Origin: Enterobacter quasihormaechei
Lineage (GTDB): Bacteria; Pseudomonadota; Gammaproteobacteria; Enterobacterales; Enterobacteriaceae
Assembly: GCF_004331385.1 (NCBI RefSeq)
Contig: NZ_SJON01000010.1
Span: 62,001 to 126,000, forward strand
Length of the DNA stretch: 64,000 bases
Reading direction: 5' to 3'
Shown: positions 53,045 through 62,409 of the stretch, piece by piece
Numbering within the stretch: the stretch's first letter is position 1
Layout: each line of letters opens with the position of its first letter
Notes under the pieces: generated by a model
Told to the model about the DNA's origin: nothing
The model's input: the letters and a program-made list of their open reading frames with translations, nothing else
Databases searched by the model: none
Position numbers and translations under genes: made by a program

Positions 53045-54049
53045 ATGTTTCTCAAAAAAGGGTTATTACTGGCGTCGCTGCTTTCCACTACGCCTGCCGC
53101 TTTTGCAGTGACCTCCTGGCCCCTTACGGTTGAAAATTGCGGCATAAAGCAGGCCTTTGCGAAGGCTCCTCAGCGCGTCGTGACCGTAGGTCAGCATGAA
53201 ACAGAATTACTGCTCGCTCTGGGGCTGGACAAAAAGATAGCCGCGACGTCGGTCTGGTTTGGCAAACTTCCGGCTCCGCTGGCGGAGGCCGGGAAACACC
53301 TTCCCCGGCTTGCGGATAACTCGCCATCCTTTGAAGCCGTAGTGGGACAGAAGCCTGAGCTCGTTCTCGCGCAGTATCACTGGCACATTGGTCCGCAGGG
53401 CGAAGTGGGGACACGTGAGCAGTTTGCGTCGCTGGGGATTAATACGTGGATCTCCCCTGCCGACTGCACGGATAAAGCGGTGACGGAAACGTCAAACGCA
53501 GACGGGGCACGAAGCGCGCCGTTTTCGCTGGCGGAAATCACGCGGGAAGTGACAGAGCTGGCGACGATTTTTGATGTTTCCGCACGGGGTGAACAGCTCA
53601 ACCGCGCCCTGACGGCACGTATCGAAAAGGCCCGGGCGCGCGTCTTTGCGAAACCGCTTAGCGTCGTTTTCTGGTTCTCCAGCAGCCGTCTGAATGGCGA
53701 TCCCTGGGTGGCGGGAAATTATGGCGCGCCGGGCTGGATCAGCCGTACGCTGGGGTTGAAGAACATTATTGACTCCCACGACGAATGGCCTGCCGTAACG
53801 TGGGAACATATTGCCCAATCGCAGCCGGACGTGATTGTCATCGCAGAGATGTCCCGCAGGCTCTACCCTGCCGATGACGTTGCGGTAAAACAGGCGTTCC
53901 TGCGAAGTGACCCGGTGACAAAGAACCTGCCTGCGGTCAGGAACAATCACATTATTGTGGTGCCGGCAATGTCGTTAAACCCTTCAATGCGTAACGTCGA
54001 TGCGGTTGAGCTTATCAGCGATCGGCTGGCTTCATTTCAGGACGAATAA
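53045..54049 (+). CDS. Periplasmic binding protein of a metal-chelate/cobalamin-type ABC importer
   Basis: 334 residues from ATG 53045 (MFLKKGLLLASLLSTTPAAF), with a Sec signal cleaved after AFA. It belongs to the BtuF/FhuD/FepB cluster: RVVTVGQHETELLLALGLD, SFEAVVGQKPELVLAQYHW, WEHIAQSQPDVIVIAE, and the RNNHIIVVPAMSLNPSMRNV end. Two cysteines (VENCGIK, SPADCTDK) may form a disulfide. The substrate is unknown; candidates are a metal-chelate or corrinoid. The stop overlaps the permease start. Confidence 0.88.
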   Translation: MFLKKGLLLASLLSTTPAAFAVTSWPLTVENCGIKQAFAKAPQRVVTVGQHETELLLALGLDKKIAATSVWFGKLPAPLAEAGKHLPRLADNSPSFEAVVGQKPELVLAQYHWHIGPQGEVGTREQFASLGINTWISPADCTDKAVTETSNADGARSAPFSLAEITREVTELATIFDVSARGEQLNRALTARIEKARARVFAKPLSVVFWFSSSRLNGDPWVAGNYGAPGWISRTLGLKNIIDSHDEWPAVTWEHIAQSQPDVIVIAEMSRRLYPADDVAVKQAFLRSDPVTKNLPAVRNNHIIVVPAMSLNPSMRNVDAVELISDRLASFQDE

Positions 54050-55080
54050 TGCGTCATTTCTTCACTGACCGCCGCCAGCAGGGGTTACTGGCGACAGGCC
54101 TCCTGGCGCTGCCGCTGATGTTGGTTTTTGCCGCGAGTATCGGCGATATGCCGGTATCGTATGCCATTACCGGAAAAGCGATCCTCAACGGCCTGGGATT
54201 GACATCATACGATCTGCCGCAGCCAGAGGAAGGCATCGTCTGGCAGTACCGCATGAGCCGGGCGCTGATGGCTGCGTGCAGCGGCGGCGGCCTGGCGCTG
54301 TGCGGGCTGGTGTTACAGTCGATCCTGCGTAATCCCCTGGCGGAACCTTATCTGCTGGGCATTTCCGCGGGCGCCTCGCTGGGGGCCGTCTGCGTGATGC
54401 TTCTCGGCATCGGAGGAAGCGTGATTGGCGTGAGCAGCGGTGCGTTTGTGGGTGCCTGCGCCGCCTTTGCGCTCATCATGCTGATTACCAACGGCATGAG
54501 TGAAAGCCCGTCGCGCATTTTGCTGGCCGGCATTGCGGGCACCCAGCTCTTCAACGCTATGACCGCTTATATCGTCAGCACCTCCGCGAATGCCGAGCAA
54601 TCCCGCAGCGTTATGTTCTGGTTAATGGGTAGCCTGAGCGGCGTGCGCTGGCCGGACGCGCTGCTGGCCCTGGCCGTGACGCTTGCGGGTTTACTGGTGG
54701 TACTTCTCTTTTCGCGTGCGCTGGACACCTTTACCTTCGGGGATGAGGTCTCTACAACGCTGGGCATACCGGTCACCGCCGTGCGTATTCTTTTGTTGCT
54801 GACCTGTGCCGTCGTTACCGCAACGCTTGTGAGCGCTATTGGTGCAGTCGGCTTTATGGGGCTGGTCATTCCCCATGTGACGCGCATGCTGAGCGGTCCG
54901 GGCCATCGGCGCACGCTCCCGCTGACGTTTCTTATCGGCGCACACTTTATGATCCTGGCCGATATCGTGTCGCGCACGCTGATTGTGCACCAGGTGCTGC
55001 CCATCGGTGTGGTGACTGCGCTGGTGGGTGCCCCCGTTTTTATGGCGTTGCTTTATCAGAACCGGAAGGAGCATAGATGA
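54049..55080 (+). CDS. FecCD-family permease of the ABC importer
   Basis: 343 residues, about nine to ten membrane helices, of the BtuC/FecCD family: VWQYRMSRALMAACSGGGLA (the family's R-x-R opening), LQSILRNPLAEPYLLGISAG (signature NPLAxPxxLGISxGA), and AIGAVGFMGLVIPHVTRMLS near 270 (cytoplasmic L-loop with GFxGLxxPHxxR). A single gene, so the permease should be a homodimer. ATG 54049 overlaps the preceding stop by one base; its 3' end overlaps the ATPase gene by 4 nt. Confidence 0.92.
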   Translation: MRHFFTDRRQQGLLATGLLALPLMLVFAASIGDMPVSYAITGKAILNGLGLTSYDLPQPEEGIVWQYRMSRALMAACSGGGLALCGLVLQSILRNPLAEPYLLGISAGASLGAVCVMLLGIGGSVIGVSSGAFVGACAAFALIMLITNGMSESPSRILLAGIAGTQLFNAMTAYIVSTSANAEQSRSVMFWLMGSLSGVRWPDALLALAVTLAGLLVVLLFSRALDTFTFGDEVSTTLGIPVTAVRILLLLTCAVVTATLVSAIGAVGFMGLVIPHVTRMLSGPGHRRTLPLTFLIGAHFMILADIVSRTLIVHQVLPIGVVTALVGAPVFMALLYQNRKEHR

Positions 55081-55913
55081 ATATTACCGTGGCCGGGTTA
55101 ACCGTAACCCGACAAGCGCAGACGGTGCTTAAGGAGATCGATCTCAAACTGTCATCCGGGCAGATTGTCGGCCTGTTAGGACCAAACGGCTCGGGCAAGT
55201 CTACGCTGCTGCGCTGTCTTGCCGGGCTGTTTCCGCGACTGAGCGAATGTGTTGCGCTTAATGGCACGACGCTTGACATGTTGCCGCTGAAAAAACGTGC
55301 GCAGCACATGGCGTTTGTCCCGCAACATGCTGAAGTCGATGGGGAACTGACCGTCGAAGAAATCGTACGGCTGGGACGTACCCCTTACCGAAAGGCGTTT
55401 CAAAGAAGCACACGCGAGGATGATGAGGCGGTTGAAGAGGCGATAAGCCTGATGCAGCTGGGCGGATTACGCCAGCGGCGCTGGCAGCATTTGTCCGGCG
55501 GGGAACGTCAGCGAAGCCAGATTGCCCGCGCGCTGGCACAGCAGCCGCAGGTGCTGCTGCTCGATGAGCCGACAAACCACCTGGACATACAGCACCAGCT
55601 GGAGCTGATGCGGCTGATTTCGCGCCTGCCGCTTACCGTCGTGGTTGCGCTGCACGATCTCAGTCTTGCGGCCAATTTCTGCCAGCGGCTGATCCTCCTG
55701 AAAGCCGGACAGATATCAGCCACGGGCGTGCCCGAAGAGGTGTTGACCCCAGCGAACATCGGGAACACCTGGTGCGTAAAAGCTCAGGTCTACAAGACCG
55801 ACGACGGGATAACGATCAGCTACAGCATGGGTGGCATGGCAGAGACCAGGCGCAAAAGCAAAAAACCCTGCGATATTGCTATCACAGGGTTTTCGAATTT
55901 GGCGGAAGCGTAG
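55077..55913 (+). CDS. ATPase of the ABC importer, with a tail encoded by the tRNA repeat
   Basis: 278 residues. Walker A LLGPNGSGKSTLLR (near residue 35), Q-loop FVPQHAEVDGELT, signature LSGGERQRSQIARAL, Walker B VLLLDEPTNHLD and H-loop VVALHDLSLAA are all intact: a FecE/BtuD/FhuC-type subunit. Family proteins usually end near ITISYSMGG; here about 25 further residues follow (ending CDIAITGFSNLAEA). These come from the terminator and the first 14 bp of the opposing tRNA-Ser gene in repeat B. The native stop was probably lost when the cassette was joined to the repeat. Confidence 0.9.
   Translation: MNITVAGLTVTRQAQTVLKEIDLKLSSGQIVGLLGPNGSGKSTLLRCLAGLFPRLSECVALNGTTLDMLPLKKRAQHMAFVPQHAEVDGELTVEEIVRLGRTPYRKAFQRSTREDDEAVEEAISLMQLGGLRQRRWQHLSGGERQRSQIARALAQQPQVLLLDEPTNHLDIQHQLELMRLISRLPLTVVVALHDLSLAANFCQRLILLKAGQISATGVPEEVLTPANIGNTWCVKAQVYKTDDGITISYSMGGMAETRRKSKKPCDIAITGFSNLAEA
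55860..55893 (-). terminator. Terminator of tRNA-Ser(UGA) copy 2
   Basis: Same hairpin as at 52004-52036 with one pair weakened (ATCACAGGG instead of ATCGCAGGG). It lies inside the 3' end of the ABC ATPase reading frame. Confidence 0.85.
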
Positions 55914-55987
55914 AGATTCGAACTCTAGAACCCTTTCGGGTCGCCGGTTTTCAAGACCGGTGCCTTCAACCGCTCGGCCACGCTTCC
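55900..55987 (-). tRNA. tRNA-Ser, anticodon UGA (copy 2)
   Basis: Identical over 88 nt to the copy at 52044, with its own promoter on the minus strand: TTTACA, 17 bp of different sequence, TATAGT. Both copies therefore look expressible. Confidence 0.97.
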
Positions 55988-56125
55988 TAAGTGAGGCGAA
56001 CTATAAACACCTCACCGCGCGCTGTAAAGAGTGCGGGCATTCGTTCGCTTTAAAAATAGCCAAAATGCGTTTAATCGGTTGAATTGACGACAGATTGGCC
56101 ATTTTGGCAGCATACTATCCCCAGC

Positions 56126-57760
56126 TTAGCGCGAGTGCTTTTTGATGTACATATCTTTGGTGTAGTAGTACCCAAGCTTGTCCGGCGTGAATCCCCCTAC
56201 CCACGGTTTCACCAGGTGCGTGCGCACGTAGTGATAGACAGGGATCGCCGGTACGTCACGTCCCAGCAGATCTTCTGCCTGCTGGTAGAACTTACCGCGC
56301 TCCTGAGCCGTTTTCGATTTCGCCGCATTCACCAGAGCCCGATCGTAGTCCGGATTGCTGTACTGAGTGGTGTTTTGGCTGTCCCCGGTACGGAAGGTGT
56401 TCAGGAAGGTTGCCGCATCGTCGTAATCGGCAATCCAGGCGTAGCGCACCGCGTCAAAGTTGTGGGTGTGCATGGTATCAAGCATGGTTTTCCACTCCTG
56501 ATTTTGCAGCTTCGCCTCCACGCCGAGGTTCTTCTTCCACATTGAGCTGGCGGCAATCGCAATGCGCTGGTGCGATTCCGAGGTGTTATAGAGGAGATTA
56601 AAGCTGAGCGGATGGCTATCGTTAAATCCGGCTTCGGCCAGCAGCTTTTTCGCCTCGGCAATGCGTTTATCCATCGACCAGCTGGCGTAATCCGGGGTCT
56701 GTAGCTTGACGCCGCCAATGTCCGGCTGGCTGATCAGCCATGCCGGGCGCTGCCCCTGCCCTAACACTTTCCCGGCGATAATGTCTTTATCCAGCGCCAG
56801 GTTCAGCGCCCTGCGCACGCGGGCGTCGTTGAACGGCGGCCGGGTGGTATTGAACTGATAATAATAGGTGGCAAGCTGCGGTGAAACGTCCAGCTCGCTC
56901 CCCAGCGTTTTCTTCAGCTGAGCAAACTGGTTGATCGGCACCGTGTAAACAATGTCGATTTCCCCCGCTTTGTAGCGGTTAACGTCTGCGGCTTCAGAGG
57001 AGATGGGCAGATAGGTCACCTTGTTGATGACGGTATGTGCGTTATCCCAGTAATGTGGGTTCCGCACCGCCACGATGCGTTCGTTAACCACCCACTGTGA
57101 CAGCGTATAGGCCCCGCTGCTGACGAAGTGCTCCGGTTTAGTCCACTTCTCACCGAAACGACCGACCAGGACTTTATCTATCGGCACCAGAGACGGATGA
57201 GCCAGCATCGCCAGGAAAGCGGCATTTGGCTGCGTGAGCGTAACTTCCAGCGTGGCGTCATTGATGGCTTTCACGCCCAGCGACTCGGGGGCTTTTTTGC
57301 CTTCTGCGATATCGGTGCCGTTAACGATACGCATGCTGCCGGGATAGCTGGCATACGGTGAAACGGTTTTCGGGTCGACCAGCCGCTGCCAGCTCCAGAC
57401 GATATCTTCTGCGGTGATGGGGGTTCCATCGCTCCAGGTGATGCCCGGACGCAAATGAAAGGTCCAGACGGTGTTATCTTTATTTTCCCATTTCTCCGCC
57501 AGGCGCGGCTGGATTTCACCTGTTGGAGAGACGCTGACCAGCCCGTCGAATAAATCGCTGATAATATTAAATTCGACATCGCTTTCGACTTTATGCGGGT
57601 CGAGCGAGGCGGGTTCACTGCCGTTGTTCCTGACCAGTTCCTGCTTCTCTGCCAGCTGGGTTCCTGCCGGCACGTTAGCCGCCCAGGTTGCCGTGCTGGC
57701 GCACAGGATCCCCGCGGTTAACAAAGAGAGCGTAAAGTGCGTGCGTGTTTGTGGTTTCAT
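56126..57760 (-). CDS. OppA/MppA-like peptide-binding protein of an ABC transporter
   Basis: 544 residues from ATG 57760 (MKPQTRTHFTLSLLTAGILC), with signal peptide ending TWAA. Family 5 solute-binding features are clear: RNNGSEPASLDPHKVESDVE, LAEKWENKDNTVWTFHLRPG (SBP_bac_5 signature) and SSGAYTLSQWVVNE. It resembles OppA/MppA, which bind oligopeptides or murein tripeptide. No permease or ATPase is adjacent, so it would have to use the OppBCDF machinery encoded elsewhere. Transcribed alone towards tRNA-Ser copy 2; I did not see a strong terminator after it. Confidence 0.88.
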   Translation of the reverse strand: MKPQTRTHFTLSLLTAGILCASTATWAANVPAGTQLAEKQELVRNNGSEPASLDPHKVESDVEFNIISDLFDGLVSVSPTGEIQPRLAEKWENKDNTVWTFHLRPGITWSDGTPITAEDIVWSWQRLVDPKTVSPYASYPGSMRIVNGTDIAEGKKAPESLGVKAINDATLEVTLTQPNAAFLAMLAHPSLVPIDKVLVGRFGEKWTKPEHFVSSGAYTLSQWVVNERIVAVRNPHYWDNAHTVINKVTYLPISSEAADVNRYKAGEIDIVYTVPINQFAQLKKTLGSELDVSPQLATYYYQFNTTRPPFNDARVRRALNLALDKDIIAGKVLGQGQRPAWLISQPDIGGVKLQTPDYASWSMDKRIAEAKKLLAEAGFNDSHPLSFNLLYNTSESHQRIAIAASSMWKKNLGVEAKLQNQEWKTMLDTMHTHNFDAVRYAWIADYDDAATFLNTFRTGDSQNTTQYSNPDYDRALVNAAKSKTAQERGKFYQQAEDLLGRDVPAIPVYHYVRTHLVKPWVGGFTPDKLGYYYTKDMYIKKHSR

Positions 57761-57946
57761 TTCCTTCGCCTTATTGTCTGTTTTTATGACGATCCGGAAA
57801 TAACTCTTAGCGGCCTTAGGGAAATAACGCAATATTTTTCAGTAACCTATAAGAGGTTGATCTGCATCCGCTTTGCAAACCGCACTTCATTCTGAATTCA
57901 AGTGCTTTCTCAGAAGAAAAAACCAGCATAATCCCTAAGGGGTTGA

Positions 57947-57961
57947 GTAAAGATGGGTAAA
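57947..57961 (+). promoter_or_regulatory. CpxR box upstream of yccA
   Basis: GTAAAGATGGGTAAA is a perfect GTAAA-N5-GTAAA tandem, 70 bp before the yccA start. Cpx control of yccA is known in E. coli. Confidence 0.85.
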
Positions 57962-58030
57962 ACCACTTTGCGTCTGCCGCGCCGTTTCTTATTCTTTGCG
58001 CTAATTACATCTGTCATAAGAGAGTGACTC

Positions 58031-58690
58031 ATGGATCGTATAATTTCTTCTTCACGCGACCGCACATCGCTACTCAGCACCCATAAGGTGCTGCGCAATA
58101 CCTATTTCATGCTCAGCCTGACGCTGGCGTTTTCAGCCATCACCGCGACGGCCAGCACCGTGCTGATGCTGCCTTCTCCGGGCCTGATCCTGACGCTGGT
58201 GGGTATGTATGGTCTGATGTTCCTGACCTATAAAACTGCGGATAAGCCGGTGGGTATTCTTTCCGCGTTCGCCTTTACGGGCTTCCTGGGCTACATCCTG
58301 GGGCCAATCCTGAACGCCTATCTGTCTGCCGGAATGGGCGACGTGATCGGGATGGCGCTGGGCGGCACCGCGCTGGTGTTCTTCTGCTGCTCGGCCTACG
58401 TGCTGACCACCCGTAAGGACATGTCCTTCCTCGGCGGTATGCTGATGGCGGGTATCGTGATTGTGCTGGTCGGTATGCTGGCGAACATCTTCCTGCAATT
58501 GCCTGCTCTGCATCTGGCAATCAGCGCGGTGTTCATCCTGATTTCATCCGGCGCAATCCTGTATGAAACCAGCAACATCATTCACGGCGGTGAGACCAAT
58601 TACATCCGCGCCACCGTGAGCCTGTACGTGTCGCTGTACAACATCTTCGTCAGCCTGCTGAGCATCCTGGGCTTCGCCAGCCGCGATTAA
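58031..58690 (+). CDS. yccA: YccA, BAX inhibitor-1-like modulator of FtsH
   Basis: 219 residues, seven membrane helices, E. coli length. It is a substrate and modulator of the FtsH protease and protects SecY from degradation when translocons jam. Bax inhibitor-1 family pattern near the end: [20 protein letters not shown]. Preceded by a perfect CpxR box, ended by its own terminator. Confidence 0.96.
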   Translation: MDRIISSSRDRTSLLSTHKVLRNTYFMLSLTLAFSAITATASTVLMLPSPGLILTLVGMYGLMFLTYKTADKPVGILSAFAFTGFLGYILGPILNAYLSAGMGDVIGMALGGTALVFFCCSAYVLTTRKDMSFLGGMLMAGIVIVLVGMLANIFLQLPALHLAISAVFILISSGAILYETSNIIHGGETNYIRATVSLYVSLYNIFVSLLSILGFASRD

Positions 58691-58710
58691 CCCACCGTGC
58701 TGTGAACATG

Positions 58711-58740
58711 GCCCCGCTTATGCGGGGCTTTGTTTTTTTG
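58711..58740 (+). terminator. Terminator of yccA
   Basis: GCCCCGC / GCGGGGC stem with TTAT loop, then TTTGTTTTTTT. Confidence 0.92.
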
Positions 58741-58778
58741 GTAAACTGATGCGGTTTTTGACTAACGCGTGAATGATT

Positions 58779-59108
58779 ATGTTGAGTTTTGAAGGCAAAG
58801 AGATCGAAACCGATAACGACGGTTATCTGAAAGAGAGCCGCCAGTGGAGCGAAGCGCTGGCGGAGAAAATTGCGGAAAACGAAGGGATTAGCCTCTCCCC
58901 GGAGCACTGGGAAGTGGTGCGCTTTGTGCGCGAGTTTTACCTTGAATTCAACACGTCGCCGGCGATCCGCATGCTGGTCAAAGCCATGGCGAATAAGTTT
59001 GGCGAAGAGAAAGGCAACAGCCGTTATCTGTATCGCCTGTTTCCGAAAGGCCCGGCTAAACAGGCGACAAAAATTGCCGGCCTGCCAAAACCGGTAAAAT
59101 GCATTTAA
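58779..59108 (+). CDS. tusE: TusE, sulfur carrier for tRNA 2-thiouridine
   Basis: 109 residues (DsrC family) from ATG 58779 ([15 protein letters not shown]). The persulfide-carrying Cys is the penultimate residue (KPVKCI). TusE takes sulfur from TusBCD and passes it to MnmA for s2U34 of tRNA. An in-frame ATG two codons earlier is also possible. Convergent with yccX. Confidence 0.96.
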   Translation: MLSFEGKEIETDNDGYLKESRQWSEALAEKIAENEGISLSPEHWEVVRFVREFYLEFNTSPAIRMLVKAMANKFGEEKGNSRYLYRLFPKGPAKQATKIAGLPKPVKCI

Positions 59109-59386
59109 TAGCGAATACTGAAGTCAGCGTATTCCCGGCCGGGTTGATGCGGTTCCGTTAAAACCTTATCAACCCGCGCGCTTCGCGGTCCGCCCGCTTT
59201 TAGCCACGCCACCAGCTTCTCAACCTTATCCGCATCACCGCAGGCGACTACCTCCACGCTGCCATCATCCCTGTTACGCGCATACCCCGTCAGCCCGAGC
59301 TGAAGAGCTTCGCGCTGGGTGCTGTAGCGGAAACCGACGCCCTGTACGAGGCCGTGGACCCAGGCAATGGTGCAAACATTTGACAT
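59105..59386 (-). CDS. yccX: YccX, acylphosphatase
   Basis: 93 residues. The catalytic pattern of acylphosphatases is intact: Arg in [12 protein letters not shown] and Asn in [13 protein letters not shown]. Hydrolyses acyl phosphates; cellular substrate uncertain. ATG 59386 lies at good distance from AAGGAG (59389 is an alternative). Divergent from rlmI. Confidence 0.94.
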   Translation of the reverse strand: MSNVCTIAWVHGLVQGVGFRYSTQREALQLGLTGYARNRDDGSVEVVACGDADKVEKLVAWLKAGGPRSARVDKVLTEPHQPGREYADFSIRY

Positions 59387-59479
59387 CATCCTTCTCCTTA
59401 TCCGACTGGCGCGTTGCATTTCCTCACTGAAGTCGGGAAAATGGCGGCCATTTTACTGGAATCGACAGAATAGCAAATT

Positions 59480-60670
59480 ATGAGCGTACGTTTAGTGTTA
59501 GCCAAAGGGCGCGAGAAGTCATTACTGCGCCGCCATCCCTGGGTCTTCTCCGGCGCGGTTGCCCGCATGGAAGGCAAAGCCAGCCTCGGCGAAACCATCG
59601 ATATTGTTGACCATCAGGGAAAATGGTTAGCACGCGGCGCATACTCGCCCGCCTCTCAGATCCGCGCGCGCGTCTGGACGTTCGATAAAGATGAAACCAT
59701 CGATATCGATTTCTTTGTCCGCCGTCTGCAACAGGCGCAGCAGTGGCGCGAGTGGCTGGCAAAGCGCGACGGACTGGACAGCTATCGTCTGATTGCCGGT
59801 GAGTCTGACGGCCTGCCGGGCGTGACCATCGACCGCTTCGGCAATTTCCTGGTGTTGCAGCTGCTGAGCGCCGGGGCGGAATACCAGCGTGCTGCGCTGA
59901 TCAGCGCCCTGCAAACGCTGTTCCCGTCATGCGCCATTTACGACCGCAGCGACGTGGCGGTACGTAAAAAAGAGGGCATGGAGCTGACGCAAGGCCCGGT
60001 CACCGGCGAATTGCCGCCTGCCCTGCTGCCTATCGAGGAGCACGGCATGAAGCTGCTGGTGGACATCCAGGGCGGCCATAAGACCGGTTATTACCTCGAC
60101 CAGCGTGACAGCCGTCTGGCAACACGCCAGTACGTTGCCGATAAGCGCGTGCTGAACTGCTTCTCCTATACCGGCGGCTTTGCGGTCTCTGCTCTGATGG
60201 GCGGCTGTGCCCAGGTTGTCAGCGTCGACACCTCCCAGGAAGCGCTGGACGTGGCGAAGCAGAACGTCGAGCTGAACAAGCTGGATCTGAGCAAAGCGGA
60301 GTTTGTGCGCGACGACGTGTTTAAGCTGCTGCGTAAATACCGCGACCAGGGCGAGAAATTTGACGTCATCGTGATGGATCCACCGAAATTTGTGGAAAAC
60401 AAAAGCCAGCTGATGGGCGCCTGCCGTGGCTATAAAGACATTAACATGCTGGCGATCCAACTGCTGAACCCGGGCGGCGTACTGCTGACATTCTCCTGCT
60501 CTGGCCTGATGACGACAGATTTATTCCAAAAAATCATCGCCGATGCCGCAATAGATGCGGGTCGTGATGTACAATTTATAGAGCAGTTCCGTCAGGCCGC
60601 CGATCACCCGGTGATCGCCACCTACCCGGAAGGGCTGTATCTGAAAGGGTTTGCCTGTCGCGTCATGTAA
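59480..60670 (+). CDS. rlmI: RlmI, 23S rRNA m5C1962 methyltransferase
   Basis: 396 residues, E. coli length. N-terminal PUA domain (about 1-80; [19 protein letters not shown]), then a Rossmann methyltransferase with SAM-binding [18 protein letters not shown] and catalytic block [12 protein letters not shown] and [10 protein letters not shown] (Cys nucleophile near 334). Methylates C1962 of 23S rRNA. Confidence 0.95.
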   Translation: MSVRLVLAKGREKSLLRRHPWVFSGAVARMEGKASLGETIDIVDHQGKWLARGAYSPASQIRARVWTFDKDETIDIDFFVRRLQQAQQWREWLAKRDGLDSYRLIAGESDGLPGVTIDRFGNFLVLQLLSAGAEYQRAALISALQTLFPSCAIYDRSDVAVRKKEGMELTQGPVTGELPPALLPIEEHGMKLLVDIQGGHKTGYYLDQRDSRLATRQYVADKRVLNCFSYTGGFAVSALMGGCAQVVSVDTSQEALDVAKQNVELNKLDLSKAEFVRDDVFKLLRKYRDQGEKFDVIVMDPPKFVENKSQLMGACRGYKDINMLAIQLLNPGGVLLTFSCSGLMTTDLFQKIIADAAIDAGRDVQFIEQFRQAADHPVIATYPEGLYLKGFACRVM

Positions 60671-60730
60671 CTTGAAAAGAGAAATATTGCCCGCACATAG
60701 TGTGTATGTGATGTTTCCCGGGAGGTGACT

Positions 60731-61048
60731 ATGATTGCCAGCAAATTCGGTATCGGCCAGCAGGTCCGCCACACCTTGCTTGGATATTTGGGTGTGGTCG
60801 TGGATATCGACCCGGAGTATTCCCTTGATGAACCGTCAGCAGACGAGCTGGCGGTTGACGCAGAGCTTCGCGCCGCGCCCTGGTATCATGTGGTCATGGA
60901 GGGCGACGATGGTCAGCCTGTCCATACCTATCTTGCCGAAGCGCAGTTGAGTGGTGAATTACAGGATGAGCATCCGGAACAACCCACTATGGACGAGCTT
61001 GCTCAGACCATCCGCAAACAGTTACAGGCACCAAGACTGCGAAACTAA
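60731..61048 (+). CDS. hspQ: HspQ, heat-shock protein and Lon specificity factor
   Basis: 105 residues from ATG 60731 ([20 protein letters not shown]), after GGGAGGTG. YccV/HspQ family: binds hemimethylated DNA and acts as an adaptor or enhancer of Lon protease. Typical [20 protein letters not shown] motif. Confidence 0.95.
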   Translation: MIASKFGIGQQVRHTLLGYLGVVVDIDPEYSLDEPSADELAVDAELRAAPWYHVVMEGDDGQPVHTYLAEAQLSGELQDEHPEQPTMDELAQTIRKQLQAPRLRN

Positions 61049-61054
61049 AGGTGT

Positions 61055-61083
61055 AAAAAAGCCCGTCAAGCGGGCTTTTTTTA
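61055..61083. terminator. Bidirectional terminator between hspQ and yccU
   Basis: GCCCG / CGGGC stem with A run to the left and T run to the right, between converging genes. Confidence 0.88.
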
Positions 61084-61494
61084 TTTTGCGAGCCCCAGAC
61101 GGGGGATGTCGATTGCCGGACAGCGATCCATTACCACCTTAAGCCCGGCATCGCGTGCCAGCACGGCCGCCTGCTCATTGATTACGCCCAGCTGCATCCA
61201 CAGCGTTTTCGCACCAATGGCGATTGCCTCCTGCGCCACGCCCCAGGCCGCCTCAGAATTGCGGAACACGTCCACCATATCCACCTTTTCCGGCACGTCC
61301 GCGAGCGTCGCATAGCCCTGCTGGCCCAGCAGCGTTTTTCCCGCCACCTTCGGCGAGACCGGGATCACGTGATAACCCTGATCCAGAAGGTATTTCATTA
61401 CCCGATAGCTTGGACGATCCGGTTTGTCGCTCGCGCCAACCAGCGCGATAGTGCGCGTGGACGTCAGGATCTCGACAATGTCGTTCTCTTTCAT
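61081..61494 (-). CDS. yccU: YccU, CoA-binding Rossmann protein
   Basis: 137 residues from ATG 61494 ([15 protein letters not shown]), after AGGAGGAAGAGC. CoA_binding_2 family: [20 protein letters not shown] is the nucleotide-binding strand-loop-helix. No catalytic function assigned. The in-frame extension to 61575 is not supported by family length. Confidence 0.93.
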   Translation of the reverse strand: MKENDIVEILTSTRTIALVGASDKPDRPSYRVMKYLLDQGYHVIPVSPKVAGKTLLGQQGYATLADVPEKVDMVDVFRNSEAAWGVAQEAIAIGAKTLWMQLGVINEQAAVLARDAGLKVVMDRCPAIDIPRLGLAK

Positions 61495-61666
61495 GCTCTT
61501 CCTCCTGGTTTTTTTCAAAGTGTACGTCAAAGCAGCCATCTCAACCACGCTGTCCCTACAGAAGTATGCGGGCAAAACGGCAGAATATGTCTATATGTTA
61601 GTAAACGTGATTATCGAAAAATTTTGATACATTCTTACATGGGTAGTTTGTCTACAGGAGTCTGCT

Positions 61667-62329
61667 ATGAAAACCGGCATTGCCTCGGCTGTAGTTGCGT
61701 TGATCATGCCGGTGTGTGTTTTCGCAACCACCCTCAGACTCTCACCGGACGTTGACCTGCTGGTGCTGGACGGGAAAAAAGTCTCCAGCTCCCTGCTGCG
61801 AGGCGCAGACAGCATCGAGCTGGATAACGGTCCGCATCAGATCGTTTTTCGGGTGGAAAAGACGATTCGCCTCGCCGACAACGAACAGCATATGTACATT
61901 TCTCCGCCTCTGGTCGTCAGCTTTAACACGCAGCGTATCAGTAAGGTCAACTTCAGGCTTCCGCGTCTCGATACAGAGAAAGAGTCACAGGCCTTTGACG
62001 CTTCGCCACGCCTTGAACTGGTGGACGGGGATTCCATGCCCATCCCGGTAAAGCTGGATATCCTGGCGCTGACAAACAGGCCCAAAGGAACGGATTACGA
62101 AGCAGACACGGCGATCTATAACAGAGCCAGCCGGCCCGCCTCCCTGCCTCAGTTCGCTACCATGATGGCAGACGACAGCACCCTGCTTTCGGGCGTACAG
62201 GGGCTGGATGTGCTTCCCCCTCAGTCGCAGACGCTCACCGAGCAACGCCTCAGGTTCTGGTTCCAGAATGCCGATACGGATACGCGGGCCCGTTTTCTGC
62301 AATGGGTGAAACGACAACCGTCGTCGTAA
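61667..62329 (+). CDS. yccT: YccT (CsgI), DUF2057 periplasmic protein, curli assembly inhibitor in E. coli
   Basis: 220 residues with signal peptide ([20 protein letters not shown]) and DUF2057 domain ([35 protein letters not shown]). E. coli YccT was renamed CsgI after it was shown to inhibit CsgA polymerisation. Here it persists although the curli genes are deleted, so it may have another role. Located between yccU and mgsA as in E. coli. Confidence 0.92.
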   Translation: MKTGIASAVVALIMPVCVFATTLRLSPDVDLLVLDGKKVSSSLLRGADSIELDNGPHQIVFRVEKTIRLADNEQHMYISPPLVVSFNTQRISKVNFRLPRLDTEKESQAFDASPRLELVDGDSMPIPVKLDILALTNRPKGTDYEADTAIYNRASRPASLPQFATMMADDSTLLSGVQGLDVLPPQSQTLTEQRLRFWFQNADTDTRARFLQWVKRQPSS

Positions 62330-62409
62330 GCCACATTTTTTCGTCCTTTCTCTTGCAGCATCAGTCAGTTCCCGTCATCGTGTAGCGAGGTAACTTCACG
62401 GATAAGATT

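Larger units (their letters stand above)
55860..56014. repeat. Direct repeat B, copy 2
   Basis: Second copy of the sequence at 52004-52158. The interval between the copies holds the LuxR-type regulator and the ABC importer operon. Confidence 0.9.

Noticed and set aside
57953-58027. 24-codon reading frame (MGKTTLRLPRRFLFFALITS...) just before yccA, with AAGGGG upstream
   Set aside because: Its first codons lie inside the perfect CpxR box, so the sequence is explained by regulation; no family recognised and the frame would be broken up by selection on the box.
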